64,000 nucleotides of DNA, from assembly GCA_037074615.1 (NCBI GenBank), contig CM073532.1:17128001-17192000 (forward strand). Reading direction: 5' to 3'. Under the pieces are notes generated by a model that was not told the origin of the DNA, did not search any database, and was given only the letters and a program-made list of their open reading frames with translations. Shown here piece by piece: positions 11,398-24,390 of the stretch; position 1 is the stretch's first letter; each line of letters begins with the position of its first letter. Made by a program: the position numbers and the translations under genes. This DNA comes from Leucaena leucocephala. Its lineage: Eukaryota > Streptophyta > Magnoliopsida > Fabales > Fabaceae.

Positions 11398-13244
11398 TCT
11401 CTTCAGTTTTATACTCCCAAGGACCATGAGGAAACTATGCCAAAATTTTCACTCAAACCTAAAGGAAAAAGAAGAACAAGGAGCCTAAGTGATCAAGCTT
11501 GCAAGGGATCAAGGTAAGTTATTGATCCTAGCTTACTTCCATTTAATTTGAAGGCTTGAACCTAGGGTTTTAAGGGAAGGAAAATGAGATTTCCCCATTG
11601 TATGCTTGCTATAGAAAATCTGAAAAATTAAGGGAAAGAATAAATTGAAGCTAGAACTATGTAATTAACACTTAAATAAGCTAGATTTAATGGTTAGCTA
11701 TGGAATTGAAATTCCTTGCTTTGCACATTCAAGAGGGTTTTTGGCCTAAGGCTGTACAGGACCAAGGAAGACAAATTTCATGGTTTTAATGCTTCCATTG
11801 AATTTATATAACGATTTTGTGTAGGATTGATTAAGTTTGGAACATTGGAAGCATTAGAATTGAAAGATGAAATTTTAGAATCTTCTCTATTACTATTCAC
11901 ACACATGAACAGTGATTGGAATTTAATGATTTTGATAGTTTCAATGATTTTAAAATGAAAAATTGTATTGGATAAAGTAGAGGAATAAGTATTGAAAGCA
12001 TTAGAATCAAAATAAGAATTTTTGGAAAGATTATATGCACTTCTTCAGTTCTGTCCAGATTTGATGAAGCAGCTGGAATTTCCACATTCTATGTACATAG
12101 ATGGATTCAAAAAACAAAATTGTGTAGGGTAAAATTAAGATGTAAGTTAGTTCAAAGGATAAGGCAATTAACCACAAACAAAGAAAGTTAGGGGTTAAGT
12201 GGTTAATTGAGTTTAATGTTATGAAATGTTAGTGAATTGAGATTATAATGAATGAATGATTAAATGATGTTAGGATTTAAGTTGTGTGCTCAAACAAGGT
12301 AGCCACATATCAAGGAGAAGTAAGAAGCAAGAGGTAAAGAAAAGAGTAAAGGAAAGTCAAGCATGTGAGGTAGTAAACTAATCTAGATTTGTATGTATTG
12401 AATGTGATGTGCAATGGTGCTATGACTTTGTGGATTGTTGTGGCATATATGATTTGAAAGATGCTCTATTTCTATAACTACTTTGGCCAATTGTACTACA
12501 TGTTACATGGTACGTAGCATGCTCATGCATTATGTTGACACAATCACAAGCAAGCACAAACATTAACATTAATGCATACACTGTCTAGTTCTATTTGCTA
12601 CTGAGATTTCCCTAGAAATTCCACCCCCTCCGTGTCCCAAATCCCAGCAGGTTCATGAATAAGGAAAGAACATGAAGTTGCATGAGAAGTTAGGGATTGG
12701 ATAGTATAATTGTTATGTGATGAATGTATGTATTGATGTTAAAACTTCTCACTGTGAGGAGTCAGTGACATTTGAGATGTAATTAAAAAAATGAATAATA
12801 AAATAAATGTATGAATTTTTACCAAAATTTATTTAACATGTCAAGCTTCATTTTGAAACTAAGAATGCCTTATTTTGATGTCTATACAAAGAGAACAAAG
12901 TTTTCAAAGTTATGGATCAGAAACTGTTTTTAGAAGTATTGACCAAATGAACAGTGATCTTTGACATCAAGTCTACATTTATTAGCTGAGCATTTTGTCT
13001 GGGAAGTATTTTTTCCCTTAAATTTCATTATGTTAGCTACGTGTATCTTTTTGAACTACTTCATTTCAATTTTTATAGAATTAATTATGAATTTTCAAAT
13101 TTTATCATTTAATCTAGAAATACCACATGAACAGTACCCGTGAGTTGGAAATTTCTAGATTTTGAATTTGAACTTGAATAATTATATAAGTGGTTTTAAA
13201 TGCTACTGAATGGTCCCTAAGACGTACGAAAGTAAGGTATTGCA

Positions 13245-14067
13245 CTTTTAAACTATGAGGACTTTTGGTCAACCTCATCAAATCATCCTTTTAGATGTCT
13301 CAACGTCTTAAACATAGTTACATAAATCATAAAACTCATTAGGACCAAGAAGTCACACCAAGTGGAAGACTAACTTACTTGAACTTAAACTCTTTCTCTT
13401 GATTTTAGGATTAGTGTTCTAGCTTTTTACAAATTATTCTCATAGGCCAATCATACACAATTTTACACGAGGAATCTAAATATGAGCTTGGATTTATCAA
13501 ACTCACACTCCTTCCCCATGAAACTGCATTGGTTGAGAGGTTACCCTTTCTTGGTGCAAAAATTCTACTTTTGATTCCAATGATTCCAACTTCATTTTCT
13601 CAACTTGGTTCTATATAATTTTTCATTATAAATCCATTGGAAGCCTTAAAATAATCAAAATCACATCCTAGGGTATAAGATCAGTCAAGACCATGGCACC
13701 CCTCTAGGTAACCCAGTCATGAAATTTAATCAACTACAAGCTAGAACTACGTGAATCCTATTTTATTCTAACCTTTAAACATAGATTTATCATCATACTC
13801 ATCTCTATCTAAAAAGTCCATATTCAATTAGCATCCTAATCACAAGAGTTCAAGCTTCAAAACCCACTAAAATTCCTACCTAAGCTCAGAATATAAACTA
13901 CTAGAAAATCAAGAGCTAGAGTGATCATTTTACCTTGATTGAAGCTTGAATCTTGCTCTCTCTAATTCGTGGCTGCCTTTTCTTTCTCTCTCCTCTCTTC
14001 ATTTCAGAAGAGTTTTCCCTCCATTTTTTGTCTTTGATGTGCACTTGAGGGGTATTTATCAGCCTTC
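13245..14067 (-). mobile_element. LTR C, left part (minus orientation, E3-like family)
   Basis: This segment resembles the leader/R part of the E3 LTR: a CATTGGAAGCCTTAAAAT-type motif near 13632, a C/T-rich leader, and a minus-strand TATA box (14053-14059, GGGTATTTAT on the plus strand). E1 appears inserted at its left edge and the CACTA element at its right edge (TSD TTC). The LTR resumes at 25536. No coding sequence seen. Confidence 0.5.
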
Positions 14068-14095
14068 CACTACTGCAAAAAAGGCTTTCTAAATC
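14068..14095 (+). repeat. CACTA left terminal inverted repeat
   Basis: CACTACTGCAAAAAAGGC followed by TTTCTAAA pairs imperfectly with the right end (25505-25532). TSD TTC lies just outside. Confidence 0.9.
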
Positions 14096-14470
14096 GGTTG
14101 AAAATAGTATTCTACACTAGAGAACGATCAAGTGTAGAAATAGACCATGTAAAAAGTGTACACTTTTTAAACTGGGCTGTTCACCAATGTAGAAGGAGCA
14201 GAGTTTAAACCAGTCCCTTTTGAAATTAGGAGTAGAATTTACTAATATCTACACGGATTATAAGGACATCTGGTGTAGATGAATACATTTTCTACACCGA
14301 TTATGTGAACGTCAGCTGTAGATTAATGATTTTTTTACACCGATTGTGTTTATGCCCGGTGTAGATTAATCCATTTTATACACCTCACAATAAAGACAAC
14401 TGGTGTAGATGTTATAATATTTACATATTGTTTCTACACTAGCCAATATTCTTTGTCCGGTTTAAATGTA
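14096..14470. repeat. CACTA left subterminal repeats
   Basis: Several degenerate copies of TACACCG(A/G)T with a facing CCGGTGTA or CTGTGTAGA follow each other roughly every 50-60 bp, for example at 14293-14321 and 14335-14363. Such arrays are where the DNA-binding TNPA-type protein is known to bind in En/Spm. Here the motif differs from the En/Spm one. Confidence 0.75.
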
Positions 14471-16346
14471 TTTTTGAAAAATGATCCCTTCAATATTTCA
14501 TTAACCCCATTCCTTGTAGCTTCATGAATAAACTGCCCAAATATACGACTCAGAGACAACAGCAGAGACAGAGATCAAGATGGAAGATACAGATCTTCAA
14601 TTGCTCATTATATTATTTATTTAATAAAATTTAATACAAAAATAGAACAATTTGAACAGAAATATAAAAAAATGTATTTAGTTAATGACAAATACTATTG
14701 AGAAGGAATGAATTGAACAAAAAACTTAGCCCAAAGATTGCGCAGGTCCTTAATATCTTGTTCAGGAAATGGGTCAGGTAGATCAAACATCTGAAACATC
14801 AAATTAAAATAAAAGAAATTAAGGCATTAGTAATATATATTAAATTGACAAGAAATATGAAATCATTAAAAATATAATTTACCTCCTTAGTTAGGTCAGT
14901 CCTATTTGACAAGATGATATTGATCATGTTCCTAACAATTTAGAAGTCGCACAAGTTGCTTTCTATGGGATGCCTTCGAGTCTGTAATATTAATATGAAA
15001 AAAATTATTTGTCATCAGTAAAAAATCGTGGAGCATAAGACTTAATATTTTTAATACCTTTTGTGTGATCCATTCAGTGTCCCTCACCAAGTTGGCGTGC
15101 TTAAGACCCCTTGCAATTGCAAATATCCTCATAGCCCTATGACCAAAGTTATGAAGTTAGTAACCCATTTATTACAAAGACCATTGTTCTATATAGAAGA
15201 AAACTCACATGTTCATAATCTTCTTGGCATCAACCTATGGCTTGTAATGGAGGGAGCATAAGAAGAAAACTTTATAAGTGTGCTTACATAGTATGATCCA
15301 TTGGCAATGATTGCTGTAGAAATTAATTAAACAATAATGAGTACTATCATTAAGAAAATACAAAACTATACTAGTATAAAATAAAATGAAATATTATTAT
15401 TCTTACTCTTGCATATATGGTGTGAAGAAGCAATCAATATCGATTTCACCAAGCCTCCTTGAAATGTATTCAAGTCTCAAAGATTGGGAGGTCTCTTTTG
15501 CATAAATGTGAATTGGGCACAGGAATCCTAACTGACATTGTTTGCCCTTGGAAACCAACTCAGCATGCATCTACCTACAGTTAATGCAAACACGACGTTA
15601 GTTAATGCAAACACTCAGCTTGCATGAATTTTGTTATGACATATATTTATATTTAAATTAGACTTACATCAAAAACACTTGGACGCATGCGGAGGTCAGT
15701 TTATCCTCAGGAGTGATAAGAGATTTCACATCCATATGGTCAACAAAGGCCAGTACCCCCACATCACCCATAACTGAATCCATAGGCAATGCATCCATAT
15801 GGAACATTTTGTCATATGCCAATAGGATCACATGTTGCATAGCACTCAAAGTGGGAGGTATGGGAAGTTCCCTTAGGGATGATGCAACGTGATATGAAAC
15901 AAGATGCTTTGGCCATAATATGAAAGTCCCCTTTGCTTGACTCACTGTCTTCACCTCATCAGTGGGAATTGGGACAAGAACATCTTCAATCATCACATCT
16001 TCAACTGTCACCCTTAACTAATCGTCCTAAATTTGGATGTGGTGGGCAGTTGCCCTTAAGCTATGGATGGAACCATGTGCCACTAACCTTTTGAGAGGAT
16101 CCTACACATATAGATCACAAGGTTCAGCTTCCTCTAACACCAGCTCGGCCATGCAACAGCTTCCTTTAGTGCTAGGACAGGCTGCATTTGAGAGTATTTG
16201 GGGGGCACTTGACTCCTGTTGCCTTGATGTCATCATGAACAACATGTCTTCCTTGAGCTTTGCCAACCCCTATTGTAATCGTGCCTCAATTGAAGCTTCT
16301 GCCTCTGCCTTAGCCTCTGCCCTTATGGTGGATAACAACAATTCTT

Positions 16347-19197
16347 GAAACATCCTTCCTTAGACTCCTCAGAGTACACTTGCGGAAGCAATATTAGCTT
16401 GATTATATCTTAACTTAAGCCCAGAAATTCAAAATTTTACTCTTAAGTTCCTTATTCTGGAACTTTAATTTGAAAATTAATTTATCTCATTCTGCACATC
16501 CAAATGAGGCTTATTACCTGTGCACATAATGCCCCAGATGTGTACGACTGGCCTGCCAAATTTCATAGCCAAACTCCTTCGTTTACTAGGTCAAACTGAG
16601 GTCAAAACACTGCTACCTCAGGACCTTCGAATTTCTCTTTTAATTCATCATTCACAAATTGAACATGCCAAACAATATTTATTATTAAACAATAAAATGT
16701 CATACAACAAGGCATACATCACATTCTCATATTTCTATTACATCTTTCCCTGCCTAAAATCCGGCAGCACAACCGCTACATTCCTTCTGTAGAAAGTAAC
16801 CGATCTTGTACCGATTCGGTAATTCCCGTAGGAACTACCATTCTACGTAAGTACCCAGGAAAGACTGGATGAACCGGCTAGGTCCACTCACTTCCAGCCT
16901 CCTTAGACAGCACCTACGTACATAGTACGTATCAGTTCCTTTCTTTGTTCCTTCTTCGTTGCCAGAATTTCGGCAGCCTGACGGCGTCTCTTAAAATTTC
17001 CAGATTTTATTTTGACAGAACCTCCCCTGTAATGTTATATATGGGAATGAGATTCGGGGGAATCTCAGTAGTAATAATCATAACAATATATGTAATGCAG
17101 AGTGACAGTCCTTGCTTGTGATTGTGTACAGATAAGTATGCTGCGTGCTTCCATATTCAATAACATATGATCATAGCATTGTAATAGAGCTTCAAGCATA
17201 ACATATAAGACAACAATCCAACCAAACAATAGCACAACTAATAACAAAGACATTACATAAGAGCTAGGATTAGTTACTACCTCAAAAGCAGAGCTTCAGA
17301 ACTTCTCTACTACTTCCAACTTCACCAGAACATCCTTACTTCTTTCTTTCTCTCACTTTCTCTCTCAAGAACTTCTTTCTTCCTCTCTTTCTTGCTTGTG
17401 CCGAAATGAGGAGCTAGGCGGGGTATTTATAGTGTTGAGCAATGGCAATCTTGTAATTTTGAAGACTTATGATCTTGTGGTCCTGGTTTTTCCTGAATTT
17501 CCTATTTTTCTTTATTCCTTTTACTGCATCATGCATGACATCACTCGATGCCAACTCATGGGACACCTCACCTCCCACATTCTTCACAATGAAAAATTGA
17601 GAGAGAGCTAGAGCCTTCTGGAAGCTTTTCGGTCCAATCCTGTACAGGCCCGGTCCGTCTCCTCGAAAAACGTGCTGTTTTCTGAATCTGATTTTTCTGA
17701 AAATCCTTTTTATGTCTACTGACCTCACATTTAGTATCTAGACCCCTTTATATCATTAAATTTTTAATACTAGGTCCAGACTCAGTTATAGATCCCCTGC
17801 GAAATGACCAAAATGCCCTTGGTGCCCTATCTTGTCCTATTTTAACCCTAAGGGCAAAATCGTCATTTCACACCTTTTTGAACCTGTTCAAAGCATATAC
17901 TGGCTCTAGTCAACATTATTTAGATATGTCTTAGCCTCTAGGCCTGTCCAGAATGACCAGAATGCCCTCCATTCATCTGCTGCCCTTTTTGTACAACACA
18001 GGGGCATTTTCGTAATTTCACACTTTTCCGGGGTTCTGCTGGACACTGGCCCATCTATCAGTCCCAGAGTCTTATTGGTCTTCTAATGGCGCCATTTTTT
18101 GGGCTTCCTGGGTCCATTACCTGTATGGCACGCATTACGAGGAATCTTCCTCTGCCACAGTTCACCGAATATTTTAATTATTATTTACCGATTATACACC
18201 TTTCCAGACACCGGCTCCTTTTCCCAGATACAGTGTCTTACTGTGTTCAGGCATCCCTGTGAGTCATAACAGTCATCTGACTGAGGTCATCCGAACTCAT
18301 TCAGTCCCTTTTCAAATACCGATAAATTTCCCTATCGGATACCCGGAGGCCTCACACTCCCGTCTGGATTTTCTGATTTGTGAATAACTTTTTCTACAGG
18401 CCTCCTATCGGTATTCTGTCAGTTTCCTGACATCCGCCCCATAAGGACGCATCATCCTGTATTTTCTCACCTAGATCTGAAATCTAGGATATCCGGTATG
18501 AATTTTTATAACTTTTGGACGATCAGTCCATTTCTGGCTATCTGGAGTCTTCAAAAATTCCTGTATTAAGCCAGATTACCGAGCGTCACTTGCTCTCTCT
18601 ACCGGTGAAATCTGGGACTGAAATGCTTCCGGACAGTCCAAACCACTTCCGGCCTGACTTTCTTTAATTACACTTTAGCCCCAAGGAACTTTTCTTCTTT
18701 TCAATTAAGTCCCTTTTTATTTGGCTAAAATTACACTTAAGGACCCCACCTTTTTCTCTACTTTTCCTTTTTGGCTTTATACTTTCCATAATTGCACTTA
18801 AGCCCCTTCATTTTCTTTCTTTTGCAATTTAATCCCTTTCTTTGCATAAATGGCCATCATATCTCAAGGGACTTTCACTATTTACATATCAGTCCCTGGA
18901 CTTTTACTTATTTGCAGTTTAGTCCCTAAAAACCCTCTGTATGTTTCGGGGACTTCTGCTCAAAGGGATATTCCTCACATTCCTCATTTTGAACCTAGGT
19001 GAACTGTCCCGATTCTGTAGGTTAAAGACTTAACTTATCTTTAAATCCTGAAGGACTTAGCTCATCCCTCGAATTCCTACAAAATACAGGTAAGTGATCC
19101 ACCCATATCAGATTACTACCCTGGGACTACGGGTTTAGCAGCCTGCCCATATCAGACTACTTCCCAGTTCTCCTAGACCAAAAATCGGAATGTTACA
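16347..19197 (-). mobile_element. Solo LTR 2 (minus orientation), 2851 bp
   Basis: Plus-strand ends TGAAACATCC and GGAATGTTACA with perfect 5-bp duplications ATTCT (16342-16346 and 19198-19202). It splits the CACTA TNPA/ULP1-type gene. It is closely related to solo LTR 1 and to the E5 LTR. Minus-strand TATA box 17424-17431, leader hairpin 17048-17067, U5 block 16813-16910. Compared with solo LTR 1 it lacks a segment near 18960 where the sequence jumps directly to the terminal 230 bp. Confidence 0.92.
17048..17067 (-). other. Conserved LTR hairpin (solo LTR 2)
   Basis: Same perfect 8-bp stem and 4-base loop, 364 bp downstream of its TATA box. Confidence 0.75.
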
Positions 19198-20289
19198 ATT
19201 CTAGCCCTACCCTCAGCACCACATATAGGGAATATCATGGAGATGCTCCAAAATAATCTCTTATACCGACACTCTTCCAACTCCCATGACAAGGCCCTCA
19301 TGCTCTTGCTTGCCCGTAGCAACAGTCAAGATGTCATTCCTACCATCTGACTTGAAGGAGCCATGGGCCTCTTATTATTTAAGATCAGCCTATAACATAT
19401 AAAGAGCAAACATAAGAAATAATATAAAGAGTCTACTAAAACAAAATAATAGAAGTAGTACTTACAATTTTTTCCACAATCATGCGAGGGTGATCGCCTG
19501 TAAATGATCCACTCTTTGTTTGGTGAGCGTACAATCATTTATCTTTGCGACGTATTAGAGATGGGAGAGCAAGAGTAACATTAGGATCGGACTCAATATT
19601 TTCTTCTAGCCTCATCCTCTTGGCACCCAACAAGTCTATTTCAGCCTTCACATAACCCCCTCGATACATTGTGTGGGGCAATCATTCTTGAGAGCGTGTT
19701 CAATCGCTTTTGCTCTTTTTTTCTACAAGACTTGAAGTAGTTAAAATAAATACATATGATAATCTGATACGTTTGCTTTTTCTACCAAGACATACAAATG
19801 CAAGAAACATGGGAAATATAACATGGGAAACTCACCATAGCTGCTGGCATAGTCTGAACTTTAACAAATTCTTCCTAAGTAGCTTCGTTAATGAATTGAT
19901 ACTTGCTGCATGGAGAAGGATGAGGCTGACCATCTTTGTCCTGACCATACACATACTAACAAGCTAGTTGTGTCTTGAATGCCCTCCAACGCTCAGCGCA
20001 ATAAGACAACGTCTTCTTCAAGATTTCATTATTGGGAACATCCTAAGTGAGCTACAATAGTTGCCATTGAAAGCAGAGTTATCAACAAACAGTTGTGTTT
20101 TTTTGGTATTGTTTTGCAAACAATATACAATAGTTAATTCTTATACAGTGAGAATAGAGAAGAACGACTGAGCATGGTGAAGCCCCACGAAAGTCACAGA
20201 GCACGATGAAAGGAGTAATGATAGAAGTAAGAATAAGACTGAAGAAAACTTGAGAAATGAGAAATGATTAGAGACGCACCAAGGGGCAG

Positions 20290-20560
20290 GATTAAAAAAT
20301 ATAGTTTAAGAATCCATTTTTTACACCAGTTAACATATAAATCTGGTGTAATAAATCATATTTCTAAACCTTACTACAACAATAACCGGTTTAAAAAGGT
20401 GTCTACTTATTTACAAAAATGCGATGACTAATATTTTGAATTTCTGAAGACTTTCTACACCGGATAACATATAAATCCGGTGTAAAAAAGATTTAATTTA
20501 TTTACAAAAAATTTTAGATCACTTTTTACACCGGATAACATGTACAACCGGTTTAAATAT
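20290..20560. promoter_or_regulatory. CACTA internal repeat cluster upstream of the TNPA/ULP1-type gene
   Basis: Three inverted-repeat units of the type TACACCGGAT-(8 bp)-ATCCGGTGTA occur, clearest at 20457-20489. The cluster sits just upstream of the leftward TNPA/ULP1-type gene. On its right is an ATTAGAACAAGAAACTT word (near 20678) also found next to the 24-kb cluster. It looks like a duplicated promoter/terminator module and a likely binding array for the element's own DNA-binding protein (inference). Confidence 0.6.
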
Positions 20561-20799
20561 TGGAGTTATTTTTTCACTCCAACCTTTATATTACCCCATC
20601 CCTTGAAGTTACAACATATATATCCAATCAGAACAAGAAACTTATGTTATTATTACATCAAAACCATATATGCAATTAGAACAAGAAACTTAATTGCATT
20701 AGTTCCCCAAAAACATACAACACTCACATACAAATCAATCAGAATCCACTTCTTCTTCATTCAATTTTGGTAAACCTACTGAAAAAAAGGGTCTCACAA

Positions 20800-23778
20800 A
20801 TCAAATCATCATCGTCAACACCCTTTTTTGTTGGAGAGCGATAAACCATCTTTTATTTGTCAGATCTGTGATATAGAACACTTGCTTTGCCATAATGAAA
20901 GGCTCATCCCCAAAACTTGTACTATTCAAATCTACCAGTATAAATCCTAATTAATCCACCATAACACCGTTGTTTACATTAGCCCACTTGCATTTGAACA
21001 CGGGAACTGTGAATTTGGTGTAGTCCAGCTCCTAAATCTCTTTAACAATGCCATAATAAGGGATGGCTGCTAATTTAGGATATTTATCTTTTGAACTAGA
21101 GAAGTGCATAGCTTTAACCACTAATATAACACCACTATTATGCACGCTACTTTTATCATCTAGGGACTTTGTATAAAAAGAATACACCTTGATATCAAAT
21201 GAATTTCAACATTTCACATTAAATTCAGGACCATATGCTAACCATCTAACTGAATCAGATACACAATTCTCATTTTTAACGTAATGTTTAAACCAATGTG
21301 CAAAAGATTTGTTGTGTTCTCTAATTAGCTTTTGCTCTTTCATTCTATTATTTTGTTTTTGGACAAGCTCTTTATGAACAACTATATAGTCTTGAACTTC
21401 ATCAAGATTATTCAATATGTGTAAGTGTATTTGCTCTAATTCATTATGATCAACACTCTTCATCGACATTCCTTGTTAACCCCTGTTTGGCACGGGGTTT
21501 AGGGAAACCGGTAAGTCTTACTTTAGACAGGTAGTGTTGACCAAAATCTATAGCGTCTTTGGAAACATATTTTTGAACAATGGATGCCTCGGTCTGATTT
21601 GGATTCTTCATATACCCTTTAAGGATTTTCATGTATCTTTCAAATGGGTACATCCATCATAAGTATACAAGGCCACACAGTTTTATCTCTCGCACTAGAT
21701 GAATGATGAGGTGTACCACGATATCAAAAAAGCCAAGAAGAAACAATTTTTCAAGATGGTACAAAATAACATAACCCTCGTGCTCCAATTCATCTAACTT
21801 TTCAGTCTCAAAGACTTTGCCACATATAGGATTGAAGAAGAAGCAAAGTCGGGTTACAATGTGTCTCAAATCATCTTGAAGGATTTCTCGAACAGCTACT
21901 GGGAGTAATTGTTGCATCAAGACATGACAATCATGAGACTTTTGGCCTAATAATTTCAAATTTTTCATCGACACAATCTTCTTAAGATTAGATGAGTACC
22001 CAAAGGAAACTTTGATTCCTTACAAATATTCACAAATACTTCTTCTCTCATCCTTGAACAAAATATTAATCTCTTCATCAACACAATAACTCCCCTCACC
22101 ATCTGCCCTTGGATGTAAATCCTCACATATTCCCATTTCTTGCAAATCTAATCTTGCCTTCAAAGCGTCGTTGGAACTACCATGTATGTTGAGAAGTATT
22201 CCAACAATGCTGTCAACACATTTTTCTCCACATGCATGACATCAATACAGTACCTTAATGAAGATGTTGCTAATACGGAAGCTCAAAGAAGACAAATCTT
22301 TTTTTCCATATATTTTTCTTACTTCTCTTGGTAGTCTTACCGAAAGTAATGTTGATGTCTTTCACCTTTTCATAAACTTGTTCTCTAGTCAATGGCTCTG
22401 GAGCATTTTCAAATTCTTGGTTGCCAAAAAATGTTTTCTTCAATCGACGGTATATGTGGCCTTATCTTAGAAATCTCATATAACCTATGTAGATGATCTT
22501 TCTTCCATGACGAAGTTGATAATAGCAAGTCCCTTCCACATAAATTGGACATGATTTATGGCCCTTAACACTATACCCTGACAAATTTCTGTATGCAAGA
22601 AAGTCGTTAATTGTACAAAAGATCATGGCTCACATATTGAAGACCTTCTTCTTAATCGCATTAAAAACATCCACACCTTCCCATAGCTTCTTCAAATATT
22701 CGATCAAGGGTATTAGGTAAACATCTATGTCATTTCCCAGTTCTTTTGGTCTTGAGATCAATGTAGAGAACATTATATACTTGCGTTTCATACATAACAA
22801 GGGAGATAGGTTGTAATCACCAAGAGAACGGAACATGAACTATGTATACTACTAAGGCTACCATAAGTGTTCATACCATCTGTACTAAGTCCAAGCCTTA
22901 GGTTTCGTGGTTCATTGCCAAACTCAAGAAACAAGTCATCAATCTTCTTCCACTGTAAAGAATCAGCAGGATGATAAAGCTTTCCATCACAAATTCTTTC
23001 AGTCGCATGGCATAACATTTTTTTTGCATCATCTTCATTAGCGAAAAGCCGCTTAAACCTTGGTATAATTGAAAGACACCATAACACCTTTGCAGGAGAC
23101 TTGTTTCATCTGTAACTTGGTGTCTTACATATTGGACACTTCTCCTCATCTTCAAAATCTTTCCTGCACAATATGCAATCATTTGGCATGCATGAATTTG
23201 TCTATACTGCATGCCTAAAGGACATATTATTTTCTTAGCATTATAGTAGTGTTTGGGTAGCATATTTTCTTCTGGAAACGTGTCTTGCAACAACTCAAGC
23301 AATTCTGAAAAACCTCTATCACTCCACCCATGCTGTGCTTTCACACTTACCAATCTTAACACCGTATTCAACAAGTTGTATTTTCTGCACCCTGGGTTTT
23401 CTACATCATTGCACATATTACCATATGCATGTGACTGCATAAAAGCATCTTCTCCAACATCACTAATTATGTCCTCTACCCGATCATCAATATCCATGTC
23501 ATCATAAGGGTCTGTTCTAACTATTCAGATGCAGTCAACCTTTCCACATTTTCACCATGCCATACCCATACTGTGTAACTCTTGCAATACCCATCATAAA
23601 TTTGATGAGTATAAATATCTACAGGGCTTTATTTCCTCTCATTCAAACAACTCACACAAGGACAATAAAACCTTCCATTGTCATCATCACCATTTTATTT
23701 AGCAAAATCCAAAAACTCCTTCACCCCCTCAGCATACTCAACACTTGTTTGTTTAGTATTTATCCAACTACGATCCAT
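20800..23778 (-). pseudogene. tnp2: CACTA tnp2-like transposase (broken)
   Basis: The start MDRSWI at 23778 is the usual TNP2 N-terminus and leads into the Transpos_assoc domain (FYCPC..C near 23640-23680; two in-frame stops). Then come YYNAKKIICPLGMQYRQIHAC (23180-23250), the Transposase_21 core with LGLSTDGMNTYG (about 22860-22895), DIDVYLIPLIEYLKKLWE (22680-22720), the DUF4218 region (21450-21974; KSHDCHVLMQQLLPVA, VVHLIIHLVREIKLCG, MYPFERYMKILKGY) and a DUF4216-like tail near 20810-21200. Order and content match plant TNP2 transposases of CACTA elements. At least four frameshifts or stops break it, so the transposase is not functional. Its upstream region holds the 24060-24390 repeat cluster. 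Confidence 0.88.
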
Positions 23779-24059
23779 ATTTGTGGAAGACTAAAAAACT
23801 AGAAAAATAGAAAACAAGAAAACCTAGCTTGCAGCTAATTATGGGAGAGAATATATCACGCACCAACTGGAAGAACTCACCAAATGAAACAAGTAAATGA
23901 TAGTAATGAATCTAGCAAATAACAGCAAAAGCTACCGCCAGTAGTGCATAAATTTTTAGTTCTCAAGATAAGGAGTTCAAAATAAAACTCAACGGCTGTG
24001 AAGGGTCGAGAAGACTTAAATGCGCGAACTAGTGAAAAATGAGGGATGGGAGGAGCGAA

Positions 24060-24390
24060 GGGGGTTTCAATTAAATTAAAGTGTATTTCGTAAGCAAATC
24101 TACACCGGATGAAATGGAACACCGGTATAGAAATAACTTTTTCAAACATGATATTATATTCTACACCGGTCACTTTTACAATGGTGTGAAATATTATAAA
24201 TTACACAAATCTACACCAGATGAAATGGAACACCGGTGTAGAAATAACTTTTTCTAAACTGAACATTATATTCTACACCTGTCACTTTTACAACTGGTGT
24301 AAAATATTAATCTACACCTGATGAAATTGCCCTCACGGTGTAGAAAATGTGATAATCTACAACTGACATTGACATGTCTGGTTTTAATCT
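24060..24390. promoter_or_regulatory. CACTA internal repeat cluster upstream of tnp2, with 111-bp tandem units
   Basis: Two tandem units of 111 bp begin at 24095 and 24206. Each contains CTACACC(G/A)GATGAAATGG, then ACACCGGTRTAGAAATAAC, then TCTACACC(G/T)GTCAC and a facing GGTGT(G/A)A. A third partial unit follows to about 24350. The cluster lies directly before the tnp2 start (23778) and parallels the cluster before the TNPA/ULP1-type gene. Confidence 0.7.

Larger units (their letters stand above)
5198..13244 (+). mobile_element. E1: 3' LTR, split by two later insertions (about 3.06 kb net)
   Basis: Starts TGTAACATC directly after the polypurine tract and ends ...GTAAGGTATTGCA at 13244, an ending aligned with the LTR end of E4 (ctaaatgctac...gtccctaagac...). 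Two insertions with their own TSDs (6108-9258 and 9416-11241) interrupt it. The U3 part contains iterated AGGGACTAAAGTG-like and GGGGCATTTTCGTAATTT-like words. A TATA box (11390-11397) and leader follow. It lacks the ~100-bp conserved U5 block present in most other LTRs of the window, and its leader hairpin (about 12602-12621) is degraded. The TSD cannot be checked because the 5' end is outside the window. Confidence 0.75.
14695..20230 (-). pseudogene. CACTA TNPA/ULP1-type gene (broken, split by a solo LTR)
   Basis: Read leftwards: the N-terminal TNP1-like domain (KRWRAF-type helix near 19930-20040; RGGYVKAEIDLLGAKRMRLE near 19590-19700; SFKSDGRNDILTVATGKQEH near 19270-19360) is followed, beyond the inserted LTR, by the middle region (15664-16346, with IPTDEVKTVSQAKGTF) and a C-terminal Ulp1-like C48 peptidase. 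The protease part shows LGFLCPIHIY and a YISRRLGEIDIDCFF segment (about 15420-15570) and a catalytic-cysteine region with NLCDF where CGYYV is usual (about 14940-14985). The C-terminus ends at 14695. Spacers with GTGAGT/GTAAGT donors look like introns. TNPA-type proteins bind CACTA ends, and ULP1 domains are known passengers in plant CACTA elements. Several stops and the LTR make the gene inactive. Confidence 0.72.

Noticed and set aside
20371..20400. TTACTACAACAATAACCGG as a terminal repeat of a second nested CACTA element
   Set aside because: Only a partial match to the CACTA end, with no flanking 3-bp duplication and no partner end found. It is more simply part of the internal repeat cluster.
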